From Paramarasmius palmivorus (lineage: Eukaryota > Basidiomycota > Agaricomycetes > Agaricales > Marasmiaceae), in NCBI GenBank assembly GCA_037176845.1, contig JAYKXP010000063.1:186001-250000 (forward strand): a DNA stretch of 64,000 bases, given 5' to 3'. The notes below the pieces were generated by a model. It searched no databases and was not told where the DNA came from. It worked only from the letters and a program-made list of their open reading frames with translations. Positions 48,562 through 58,489 of this stretch are shown here, in pieces; position 1 is the stretch's first letter; each line of letters opens with the position of its first letter. A program made the position numbers and the translations under genes.

Positions 48562-48892
48562 TCTGATTAGTGGTGGTATAAGAGCTACGCCCATAGGACG
48601 TACACTCGGATTGCAGTAAGGTTCGACTTACCGAGTCGTAGGGTAGATAAATCAAAGGCATGCTCGCAGAGTAACTCCCAGCGTACCTTGAAGGTTGAAA
48701 CCCCGTGTACTCTCGGAGACTGCAATACTGTATCTCAAAATCATGAAACCATATATCAGGACAATCAACAGACGTACCACCGGCTATATCAAGAATCGAT
48801 AAAATATGTTGCGTGTTTTCAAAATGCGAACACAGAAGCGAATTGTATCAAAGAAACGACGGAGAAAACGAGTCTGTCCGAGATCTTGAATT

Positions 48893-48958
48893 CGCCTGGC
48901 TGGATTCGAACCCAGCTTTGGCGCCTTATGTGTGTACTGTCCAGTATGCTACCAAGGA
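48893..48958 (-). pseudogene. tRNA-Asp relic
   Basis: It retains the T-arm (TTCGAATCCAG), the D-arm stretch and part of the acceptor (CCTTGG/CCAGG) of the local tRNA-Asp, but has lost the anticodon loop and intron. Confidence 0.55.
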
Positions 48959-49364
48959 GTTGTATACCAGTCTGTTGCACGCGCCAGTGCTCTAGATAAA
49001 GTCAGCATCAGGGTTTCAAGAAGGAAAAGCGCGAAGAACATACCTCGTACAAAGAAGCGATACTACGAAGCCAATTCCTGAGGCTGAAAATCTAGATGGG
49101 GCGTACTCGTGTAATATCGACATAGCAGCCCGGCGGGATTCAAATCAAGTTGAAAGGTATGCTCACAGCGTACTTCGAAACGAGAATGAACGACTTTTGT
49201 GAGTCGATAAGGACGTGTTGCGCTGCCCAAACGTACCTCTACAATTATTACGGGTGCATCAAGACTCATTATGACCTTTGAGGTTCAAAGCCACGTACTC
49301 CCGGGCCAAAGCAAATCATACCAAAGAAACGAGGGAGAAAACCTCATTGGAATCATCATTTTAT

Positions 49365-49419
49365 CGCCCTGGCTGGGATTCTAACCCGGCTTTGCCGGGG
49401 ACCAATCGACTACCAAGGA
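49365..49419 (-). pseudogene. tRNA-Asp relic, short
   Basis: It retains the acceptor 3' strand and T-arm (CCGGGTTAGAATCCCAGCC), with the T-loop altered, and the 5' CTTGGTAGTCGATTGG. The anticodon arm is mostly deleted. Confidence 0.5.
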
Positions 49420-49808
49420 GTGGTATTTCAGTCTGTTGCAAGCGCCGAGTGTAAGAGTTTGGTTCTCAAGAAGGACCAGCGATAAGAACATACCTCCACA
49501 AGGAAGAGTTGACATCGATATTGTGGTACGGAACCACCAACCATGAGGCCGAAACTCGAGATGGGGGCACACCGGTGGAACTTTGATTGAGCAAAAGATC
49601 TACCCGCAAACCAGGCTCTCGCATAAATCCAGCGTACGTTGAAACACATCGCGTGTACTTTAGATGACACCTAAAAGTCAGAACAACATCTACCTGGATA
49701 GACGTACCGGCAAAGCGAAGCCACGCCGAAGCGAGTCGTGTTGAAGAAATGAGAAAAGCGCATAACAATCAAGGAAAAATGGAATGACATCCTCGGGGAC
49801 GATTTATT

Positions 49809-49901
49809 CTCCCTGGCTGGGAGTCGAACCCAGCTTTCGCGCGGTTGCATAATTCATTAATCCATGACAGGCGCGTGTACTAACCGATATACTACCAGGG
49901 A
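49809..49901 (-). tRNA. tRNA-Asp (GTC) with intron
   Basis: Acceptor TCCCTGG/CCAGGGA is perfect, with discriminator G. D-arm GTAT/GTAC, anticodon stem CGCGC/GCGCG, loop CTGTCA|C with anticodon GTC, and T-arm CTGGG-TTCGACT-CCCAG. An intron of 21 nt sits after position 37. The gene lies just upstream of copy 1 of the mitochondrial-protein gene, on the opposite strand. Confidence 0.93.
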
Positions 49902-50079
49902 GGTAATCTATCTTATCTTGCAGTGTCCATGTACCAGGAGTTTCCCTAGCTAAGATTCAGCTTTCTCGCAACCTCCACAAAGAAAAACATACAAGCAAAG
50001 AACATGGCATTGGTAGTACGAAATCGACCCAGGGCTCAGACCGCCGAACACCGAACCGAACGCATCACATGTCATCCTA

Positions 50080-50093
50080 CCCTAACCCTAACC
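50080..50093 (+). promoter_or_regulatory. Telomere-repeat-like box (copy 1)
   Basis: CCCTAACCCTAACC lies upstream of the mitochondrial-protein gene copy. The same box stands at 62932-62945 before the intact copy, and a damaged form at 56050-56058. The motif equals two telomeric units and also matches the binding site of Tbf1-type telobox factors known from fungi. A regulatory role is inferred from its conservation and position. Confidence 0.45.
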
Positions 50094-50139
50094 GAACGGG
50101 GAAAAAATTCTCTGACGTCAACATCGACGGTGTCAGAAC

Positions 50140-51430
50140 GCTCTCTCGCGTACGCCTTCCACTACCCAGCATACGACTTCAACCTTACTCTTACTCACGA
50201 CCACGACGACATGGACACTGACGACGACAAGATATAGCCATAGGTCGTTCTCAACGACGCGTACCACAAAGTCAAAACAAGAGCAGCAGGAACCTCGACG
50301 ATCCGGAGCTATAGATGGTAAACCTGTGTGGTTGGTACGTGCTCTTTGTCACTCCTTGCGTTACCTACTGACCAGGCTGAAAGACAGAACACGAAGCCCA
50401 GCAAGCCATCCAACGCGCATACGAGATTTGGCCTTCTATATCCCCTTATACCCCCAACGAAGAAGACATGGAATGGTCTTCCGACTGGTTCTCATTCCCA
50501 GACCTCCTAGTCCCATACGCCCCCTCGCCGTTCTATCTCTCAATCCCCATGATAGAGATGGTCGTCAACTTGCGCTATGGGATTAGTGGTCAGACACGGG
50601 GCCTGGTGTTTCGTTCTTTACCTGCCGAGTTTGAGGCAGAAGGGGAGGATGGGGTTGAAGGGGTATCGGAGCATCAGTTGGGCGAGGAAGAGGAGGTAGA
50701 AGGGACCGAAGGAGGTGTACTGGAGATACCCCCGGGCGAATCCTTCCTATTCACAATCCACGGCGCTGAAGAATCCGCCATCTATCTCCTCGACACCAAT
50801 ACCCTGCAGGTCTGTCAACTATTCTTTTCCCCCACCTCCTCCGGTACCTCCACACCCACACCCATACGCACTTCCGACCTGCCAACGCTCCTCAACACCC
50901 CTGCCGACTCCAGCCCCACAAAAGTCACATATCACCCCCTTCCTCTGCACGCTGAAGGAGGCGCACTCGTCCAACGTATCTTTTCCGGCGACTCCACGGT
51001 ACGAGATGTGTTGGCAGACGACCGGTGATTAGGCTACATGCCCGCATATGCACCGCCTACGTTAGGCACTGAAGCGGACATCGAAGGTGTGGAGATGGCG
51101 AAGGACGAAGAAAGGGAACTGGTAGAAGAAGCTCGCGTGGAAGGTCTAACTAGCGACATCGACGCGCTGGAGGAGTCGATCAAGGAGTCAGAAACACTCG
51201 CTCAGGAGATTTCATCACCTTCCACGTCGACTTCCACCTCAGAAACGGAACCAGAACCAACCAAATCAACGATACCCCTCACATCCGACCCCCTAGTCGC
51301 CCAAGCAGTCGAAAACATCCTTTCAGGCGGGGGTGTACCGGACGTTCAGTTCTTCCGTACACTTAGCGTCGAACAGTTGGCTGAGGTTCAGAGGCGATTG
51401 GAGGACCAGCTGGGGATAGAGAGGCGGTGA
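50140..51430 (+). pseudogene. Predicted mitochondrial protein of unknown function, copy 1 (pseudogene)
   Basis: Paralogue of the gene at 62980. The region matching the start codon and presequence is changed and has no ATG. The intron (GTACGT donor near 50338, AG near 50386) is intact, and the long exon 2 is open: EHEAQQAIQRAYEIWP, then YLSIPMIEMVVNLRYGI, HGAEESAIYLLDTNTLQV, and VTYHPLPLHAEGGALVQRIF. A TGA at 51026 replaces the Trp codon that copy 3 has (DDRWLGYMPAYAP). The frame then continues to a normal-looking C-terminus (VEQLAEVQRRLEDQLG) at 51430. Apart from these two lesions it is well preserved, so inactivation is recent. I know no family for it. Confidence 0.7.
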
Positions 51431-51522
51431 TATTGAGGTTTGGGAGTGTGGTCAAGTGCTACGCATGTACAGTAACCCAGATTAAAAATTAAAACTTGCA
51501 AAACCCTCTGATCATATAGGAT

Positions 51523-51613
51523 CTCCCTGGCTGGGAGTCGAACCCAGCTTTCGCGCGCAACATAGATCAAGAGTGATGACAGGCGCGTGTACTAACCGAT
51601 ATACTACCAGGGA
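51523..51613 (-). tRNA. tRNA-Asp (GTC) with intron, second copy
   Basis: The mature sequence is the same as that of the gene at 49809, with perfect acceptor, D-, anticodon and T-stems and discriminator G. The intron after position 37 is 19 nt and unrelated in sequence to the one in the first copy. It lies about 90 bp downstream of the copy 1 pseudogene, on the opposite strand. Confidence 0.92.
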
Positions 51614-51670
51614 AGTCGGTACTATTGACTTGATCCTAAACCTATCGGTGAAGCTATCGGTTTTCTTCAC

Positions 51671-51745
51671 TGATCTCCGCCCCGATCGGGTATCGCCAGA
51701 TGCATATGACTGGAATTCGAGCCTCCACTGCTAGGCTAGGAGATG
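51671..51745 (-). pseudogene. tRNA-Trp relic
   Basis: The minus strand keeps ATCTCCTAGC, AATTCCAGT (anticodon loop CCA) and the 3' GGAGATC of the tRNA-Trp at 47902, but the anticodon 3' stem and T-arm are deleted or scrambled. It is next to the second tRNA-Asp. Confidence 0.65.
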
Positions 51746-51749
51746 GCTA

Positions 51750-52440
51750 TACATAGGTATCAAGAGAGTCCACTGACTCTCCGTTATACCGAAGATACGG
51801 TCGGAATGAAGAAGCAGATACTGAAATCAAGAAATCAGTTTCACCATTGGCGAGCTTAAAGTTACTACATGAGATACGAACCCAGCTTTTCAACCCTAGT
51901 TTGAGCCCTGGCGAATCATCAAACCAGAGCTGAAGGTGTGAAATCATCGTTATCATCCATACATTTTACGAATAGAACACCCTCACAGCATACATGCTAC
52001 GTGAATGGATGGACGGTGCTAAGTATTAAGAGATACGTCGCCTAGTACGAAAACTGGTCTCTGGTCTTCGATTTGGATGTTCCTATTCCATTCCTCTCAA
52101 CCTTGATTCCTTTGATGCCGATCGAATCCTTGGACAACTTTACATCTGGCCCTGTCGAGTCGTTATCAACTTCAAGTTCCTTGATGCTTCATTCCCTTAA
52201 TCGTCGACCGTGGTTTTTAACGCTACCACCTAATCACCGCTCTTGTCCCGATTCGACATTCACGATCTAATCAACAGTCACGGGAATCTATGATCCATTT
52301 CACCTTATCACACCTCACCTTACGGGAATCGTGTATGAGATATCAATTTCCTCGAACGAATAGATGTGGCATTTCAGTATATAGTAGTGGGCCGAATCAT
52401 ACAAGCCAATTAGATGGAGTGAGGTCCAGGCGGCATCAGA
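51750..52440. repeat. Duplicated spacer (matches 56560-57100)
   Basis: No gene. Blocks here recur in direct orientation downstream of the truncated copy 2: the ATCAGTTTCAC-GAGATACGAACCCA block at 51830-51880, and the CTTTACATCTGGCCCTGTCGA block at 52135. They mark the tandem segmental duplication. Confidence 0.65.
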
Positions 52441-52458
52441 ATTTGCCTGGCCGGCTTT

Positions 52459-53937
52459 TCAACACTGTTCTGTGCTAATTTGGGCCAAAGGGCGCATAAA
52501 TGCGAAAGCGGGTCGCCCGAGACAGCAAGTACCAATAAATAGTACTAACAGTCTGTAGTGGGTCTTCTCGCTCCAGTGTGAAGGTGCGTTAGCACTGACT
52601 AGTAACGCAGGGCTCTTTGGACCTAAGAATCGTCGAAATCTAGCCGGCCAAAAAGCTTTGGAAAGCCGACCGGACAAATCCTGATCTTGTGTTTCCTGTA
52701 CTTTGTTTTGGGGCTCCGGGCGTTCTGAGCCTTCCGGCTCCTTTGGTACTGGATGTGCGGAAAACAACGAGTTGAGAAAGGGAAAAATCTCATGCCACTG
52801 TTCGTAAACAACGCTTTGATTATGAGTCGTGTTGTGGCCACCATTATTTTTTGTGATGAAGAAGTTACTGATCCAGTTGCTCGCGTCAGACTGATTTGCT
52901 GTCTTGATAGTGAGAAAACATGATAACAAACCGGTAACAGGACCTACCCAAATCGTTCAAAACACTAGTAGTATCTTCATTACCGTCATTGGAAATGGGA
53001 GAATGTAGGGCTCCATTTTCAGCTGAAAAGCAAAGGGATAAATGATTATTAGGCTCTGTGGGGACTTGTATGGCTTACTTCTCTGATAATAGTCCCCGGC
53101 TTCATTCGCATCGTTCCCTGCCCTCGCCGCCGAGTCTACATCTAGATGACTATCCAAATTCTCCGCGATGAAAGCCTCTGTATCTTCCTTTGGTGCAGAG
53201 GAATATATACTCGGACGGTTTCCAGTATCGGCACCATCTCCAGCTGCGGAATCGTCTCCATATTTCGACTCGTCTTTGTAAATCTTCCGGTCCGCTGCCT
53301 GCTTATGATATGGCTTCTTCGACGAACGGCGGGACTGTGAGGTCAAGATGTGTGAGCGGGGTGCTTGCTGAGGATACTGATTCGGAAGGCCTTGCTCTAC
53401 TTCCGCAAGCACAGAGCCCATATGCGGTAGAGGTGCAGGCCTCGGTGCGACCGAAGGTGGTAAATCCCGAGGGCAGCCCTGGGGATCGGGCGATTGTGGA
53501 TTGTAACATTGATCATAACGAGGAGGAGCCGATTGCGGTCCATAGCCTCGGTCGTCGTATGAGTTACGAGGTGGCAGTTGCTGACGATCATCACGTCGCT
53601 GATAAGGTGGCTCTGGGCCATAACGGTCATATCCCATAGAAGAGTCTTCGTACCCATGGTCATGACGGGGAGCTGGAGGTCGTCTCTGAGCTAGATTGTT
53701 TCGTATCTGTCAGCATCGCATCTGCACAAGCTTCGCAAAGAACACACCTCTTCCCGGCCTGGCAGCATAGTTGGCCCCGTTGTTAGTGACATTATTATTT
53801 CCATGATTTTCTGTATGATAGGAGTTCATATCGCCGGCGATATGGTCGTTGGTGTTTCTGCTGTTGTTGTATTGGGCCCCGTGAATGTTGTTAAAGGCGC
53901 CGCGATTGGTAGTCAAACCACGGATGACATTGATCAT
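52459..53937 (-). CDS. QNIN-type cassette protein with prion-like domain and C-terminal membrane segment (438 aa)
   Basis: Four exons join in frame: 53937-53748, 53690-53079, 53022-52948 and 52898-52459; the introns are 57, 56 and 49 nt with consensus borders. Exon 1 (63 aa) is an Asn-rich cassette: RGAFNNIHGAQYNNS, then HTENHGNNNVTNNGANY. Residues 64-150 are Tyr/Pro/Gln/Arg-rich and prion-like (RYGPEPPYQRRDDRQQLPPR, PPRYDQCYNPQ). An acidic stretch (EDTEAFIAENLDSHLDVD) and a variable region (ASNWISNFFITKNN, VYEQWHEIFPFLN) follow. The last 33 residues contain a hydrophobic helix (YRLLVLFIGTCCLGRPAFAF) preceded by a basic residue, suggesting a tail-anchored membrane protein with the cassette in the cytosol. 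No known enzyme or fold is present. It is a paralogue of the longer gene at 58490, and the most intact member of the family in the window. Confidence 0.8.
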
Positions 53938-54009
53938 CGTGTGTTTATACAAAGTGGGGCGAGGGGCAGCCCGTCTGTAGGGGAAGGGCAAGGAAGAAGG
54001 TGGCAAAGG

Positions 54010-54940
54010 GCAAGTCAGTAATGATAAGCATCGTCCACCCTTTCAAGCTCCGTTCGAAAGAGCCCGCCGGTGGAGATTTCTACCGATAAGCAACGTACAC
54101 GCTTGCATCCTCACGGTGGGTATAAGTCTGCCTAGGGAAGACTACTACCGATATGAGATTTGAGATATTAGAAGCCTTCTGTGGACCAACTTGATCAGCA
54201 AGCATGGCCGCTGCCTTCGACGTTTACCAAAGTACTTAGTGTCAAATGTCAACTGTGATAAAGCCAAAACACATCACAGGACAGCACACCCTAGGCCAAA
54301 AAGTTCTCCGCCAATGGCGTAAATGTCATCAAACGTGTAACGTACATTGAAACTTACCTTGTGAGCTATCATCAAAATATGGCGAGGATCAAGAAAGGGA
54401 CAAAGACTCACCGTGTTTATGGCAAAGTCCTCAAACATGAGCGTTCCATCTTGAGAGTTCGGCGGCGGAAGAACGAGACAAACGCCAGTGAACCACGTGT
54501 CCGTGACAGCAAAGAAGGCACCCTGAAAGTTAAATATTTCCTGACTGACAGTCGAACGCAGCTCATGCGGACGTTGCACAACCTGTAACCTTAGGTAAAA
54601 GTGCCGCATGTACAACCAGGGATCTCAATTATAGCTGGTGTGTAAGGTATGAGAATGAGACGTACCCATGGATTTTGGACCTTATCAATTGAAGGACTAC
54701 GGAAATCGTGAGCCTTCCCTAGCTGAGAGTAAAAACTCGATGTGCGTCAAAACTTGGCGCCTGTACACGATGTGACATTTCAAAGTCAGAACATTTTAAG
54801 CTACGTACCCCGGCGTCAATCGATATCGGGATCGTGGTACGAAGCCCAACCATGAGGCTAAACTCTGACCCGGGACTCGGATCTATAGCGCCGAACCCAT
54901 GACATGAAGGTATGGGTGGAATGGTCTTGTGCTAGGAAGA
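54010..54940. other. No recognisable gene; duplicated spacer with tRNA-like relic
   Basis: Part of this stretch (54000-54080 and 54530-54620) matches sequence at 61110-61180 and 61550-61740. The CAGTCGAACGCAGC block near 54548 looks like a T-arm relic. Frames are short. Repeated MSETAAHQSD-type frames near the right end belong to the inverted repeat at 54942. Confidence 0.45.
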
Positions 54941-54941
54941 C

Positions 54942-55771
54942 AAGGCCGACCCAAGCACTTCCCTTTCGGCGTTAACTGATTTGATGTCGGAAACCGCCGC
55001 ACATCAGTCAGATATGCCGTTTTGGGAACTCAGGATGTTTTCACCACTAAGTCCCGCCGCCTTCGTTCGAGCATGTGTATATATACAATTAAATGCTTTA
55101 CATAGTGATACTATCATCACTACTCACCATTATAGTAGCTCTCGACGTGGCAAAAGTTTCTTATGTTTGATATTTTTCTTCTCCGTGTTTTTACTGTGCA
55201 TGAACCACCGCATGGTGCCGCCTAATGGTTAGGTCTTGCGCATGTACGCCTGACGCGACGTGATTTGCTGATAAAAACGCGTCCCCTTGCCTCTGCGGGC
55301 GTAATGTTGCGCCACGCGTTATGAGGTTTACGTCACGTCGATTTCTTCAAGGGGCTGTTGCGGGGACCAGGCATTGTGAAGCTGGGTGGTGATGTGCGAG
55401 GAGTGAAGCTTTGAAGCTGAGCACGACGTGCAAAAACTTGCAGGACGCGACATGCGTACTGCGAATTGAGCGATATTTTCGCATAATTTTGAAACTTTTT
55501 GTTCCTGAGTTTCGCCCGGTGAAACTAATATCCGAGTTCTCTCCAGCCAGAAACCTCCAATAAAACCAACAGTTCACATATATACAACACAGTAAGTATC
55601 AATGCTACTAACCAATATTAAACTCAAGCAGCATTTACCCAAGGGAACGAAGGCGGCGGGACTTAGTGGTGAAAACATCCTGAGTTCCCAAAACGGCATA
55701 TCTGACTGATGTGCGGCGGTTTCCGACATCAAATCAGTTAACGCCGAAAGGGAAGTGCTTGGGTCGGCCTT
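54942..55771. repeat. 127-bp perfect inverted repeat enclosing 576 bp
   Basis: Positions 54942-55068 and 55645-55771 are reverse complements without any mismatch that I can find. They flank a 576-bp unique spacer with no recognisable coding sequence. Open frames inside each arm (SETAAHQSDMPFWELRMF) are the same sequence seen twice. It could be a foldback element, a recent inverted duplication, or an assembly artefact. No target-site duplication is obvious. Confidence 0.8.
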
Positions 55772-56029
55772 ATCTTCTTGTGCTAGATAGTAGCTCTGTG
55801 TTTGAGGCGTGCAAGTTTTCAGTCTTGTCGTTTCCTTTGATACATTTAGCCTGAGGTAGGAGTCAATCAAATGATCCTGCGTAACGCCAACTCTCCTGGT
55901 AAACATTCAGCTTTGCCGCAACCTCTCCACAAAGAAACATACCTTTCACCGACGTACGATATCGAGCATTGCAATGAGCTCGAACATGGTGGTACGAAAC
56001 CAACCTAAACTCGGGCTAGGCCGAACACG

Positions 56030-56551
56030 TCACCTCACATGATTTATTACCCTAACCCTAGCCGAAAATTTTCTTCCCCTTCCACTACGCATTCCTCCTC
56101 TTCCTTCGCGCGTACGACTTCAAACTTACTCACATTCACGAACTCAGACGACACGCCTCCCAACGCTGACCAGGTCGTTCTCAACGACACGGACCACAAA
56201 GACAAAACAAGAGCCAGAACAACGACGGTTTGGGGCTATAGACGGTAAACCTGTGTGAATGGTACGTGCCCTTTTTCACCCCTTTCGCCACCTTCTGAAG
56301 AAGCAGAAAGACAGAACACGAAGCCCAAGCAGCCATAGAGCGTGCTTACGAGATTTGGCCTGCCCTTCCTTCCACTTCTACCGCCTCTAAACCCAACGAA
56401 GAAGACACGGAATGGTCCTCTGAATGGTCCTCATTCCCAGACCTCCTAGTCTTATATGCCCCCTTGCCATTTTACCTCTCAGTCCCCATGATAGAGATGG
56501 TTGTGAATCTGCGCTATGGGATAAATGGTCGGACTAGGGGGCTGGTGTTTC
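56030..56551 (+). pseudogene. Predicted mitochondrial protein, copy 2 (truncated pseudogene)
   Basis: It keeps the damaged telomere-like box and the exon 1 end (DQVVLNDTDHKDK region). A TGA stands where copy 3 has Trp just before the intron (56251). The intron and the start of exon 2 (EHEAQAAIERAYEIWPAL, then MIEMVVNLRYGINGRTRGLVF) are recognisable. The ATG and first part of the presequence are deleted. At 56551 the homology stops abruptly; the next bases (GGAATCCGACGCTC) match the anticodon region of tRNA-Trp on the minus strand, followed by the spacer repeat. A deletion removed the rest of the gene and the tRNA-Asp. Confidence 0.7.
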
Positions 56552-56559
56552 CGGAATCC

Positions 56560-57110
56560 GACGCTCGGTCAAGTAGATACAGAAGAATCAAATCTTGAAA
56601 TCAAATAACCAGTTTCACAATTGGCTCACACGCGAGCGTACTACGTGAGATACGAACCCAACTTTTTAGACTGCACTGCGCCTAGTAGAGCACTGGCGGA
56701 CATCTGGCCAAAGTTAAAGGTGTGAAGTTGCCATTAAAGAGAAGAAAAGGTGCGTGGGTCTATATTTTATGGACAAAAAATACGCTACTGAATGGATGGT
56801 TTTCAGAATTAAGAGATATATCGCCTACGAAAACCGGTCTCTGGTCCTCGATTTGGGCAGACCTCAACGACAAACTTGAACATTCCCATTCTGCACCTTG
56901 AACGCTCGGGATCGTTCCTGATAACCTTTTTGGTTTGATTCCGATTGAATCCTCGGACAACTTTACATCTGGCCCTGTCGACTCGTTCTCAACCTCAATT
57001 GTCGACCGTGGCTTTTAAAGTTCCCGCCTAATCACCGCTCTTTTCTAGAATGTCATTCACAATCTGATCAACAGTGATGTCCTCATTACGAGGTACCTCT
57101 GTCGATCGTC
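56560..57110. repeat. Duplicated spacer (matches 51750-52300)
   Basis: Direct copy of the spacer behind the copy 1 pseudogene, with substitutions and small deletions. It contains the GAGATACGAACCCA block and the CTTTACATCTGGCCCTGTCGA block. No gene. Confidence 0.65.
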
Positions 57111-57119
57111 CAGGTCTAT

Positions 57120-58480
57120 GTTGTTCTGACTTCGTGATATCGCAAAGGGTTTCGACGTATGCTGAGTGCGAGTCTCACCTTGGGCGTGAGATCGATGTGA
57201 GCATACCTTGAATCTGATTGGGTTCGCGTGATACCTGACGACGTCTGGTCTCGTCTGGTTCATCAGTCAGCACACGAGGCCTGACTAGCTAGGTTGATAA
57301 CGTACGCGTGAGCTGGGTTCAACTCTCAGTGGGAATAAAGTTCGGTTGTGGATTTTGCTGTTACATATTGCACTTTGTTCGTCTTATTCCCTTCCAGAGT
57401 CTCAACACGAAACGCTCTCTTGTCCTGGGGTTTTGCCATGAATACGGTGAGTTTCCTTTCTTGCATCTCGTCAGATTTTTGACACTGATAAAATGAAAGG
57501 TACGTGTTCAGTGCACACAGGCGAACATTGAAATCGGTCCGGACGTCCTAGGTTTGATGAGGTTAATCATATCACTCTATGCAGCTGTAGGTCGCTGGTA
57601 ATGTATCGTTCGCATAAGGTGGATTCGATCCCGGCCGGGGATTACCTTGATGAAAAAAGGATATGCTCTCGAGAGTAATATAAATTAGCCATATCACTGT
57701 TGGTTGAATTGTGAATGTCAAGAGCTCGATGAACATGTAGATCTCGACGAGTCCCACCGCTGAAACGTTATCGTCGCGTTTATGATCTAGATACACGTCC
57801 CTTGTATTGCGCCCAAGACAACCGCGTTTCGCCGGCGTTAATTGGTGTATACTAAAATACCACAGCTATTCGTTTGAAGCCATAGGTACCACTTCGACTG
57901 CTCGCGTGCAGAATCGAGAACACCACAAGAAAAGCAACATACCCTTTCCTGGACCAAAGTATATCCCAGCCCGCAAGATCAAAGTCCGAGGCGGATCCCA
58001 AAAGGCATCTAGAGCAAGTGAAACCTGCAAATTTGGACGACTACCTACCTCGATTGAGGCGGTCAAGTCATATTGCCTTCGAACACAAGCGTCGTTTCTT
58101 GGGTCGTGTTGAGAGCATATTGAGGAAAAGATTCACTTCAGTTTGAATGGTGGCTAGAGAGTATGTTACGCACCTAGACACTAGGCAAAATGACTGCGAA
58201 ACCAAGAACTGAAAGCTACGAGTAGGATGGCGCCGAGAATTGGGAAAATTCTTGTACTCAGGACTGCCAGGAATCATGTCAGGGGTACACGAATAACGAG
58301 AAATAGGATAAATATGAAGAAAACGACATACCCAAAGAATACCTCAACGTCACTATGGTGAACGCAAACGATATTCGCCATCTTGTTGAAGCATTAAGCA
58401 GCAGTGGTCGGTGGTTCCACTCTACGTAGAGGCCGCCCATTGATCCTTATGTTGGTATAGATTTGCGTCCAGCGGTGTAT
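57120..58480. other. No recognisable gene
   Basis: Only short frames in unrelated phases. A stretch near 57610-57650 looks superficially like a tRNA T-arm but does not fold. Nothing is supported. Confidence 0.35.
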
Positions 58481-58489
58481 GTAGTCGGC

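Noticed and set aside
57595..57655. Possible tRNA (GGATTCGATCC near an acceptor-like end)
   Set aside because: The T-stem closing pair fails and no matching 5' acceptor strand is found within 120 bp.
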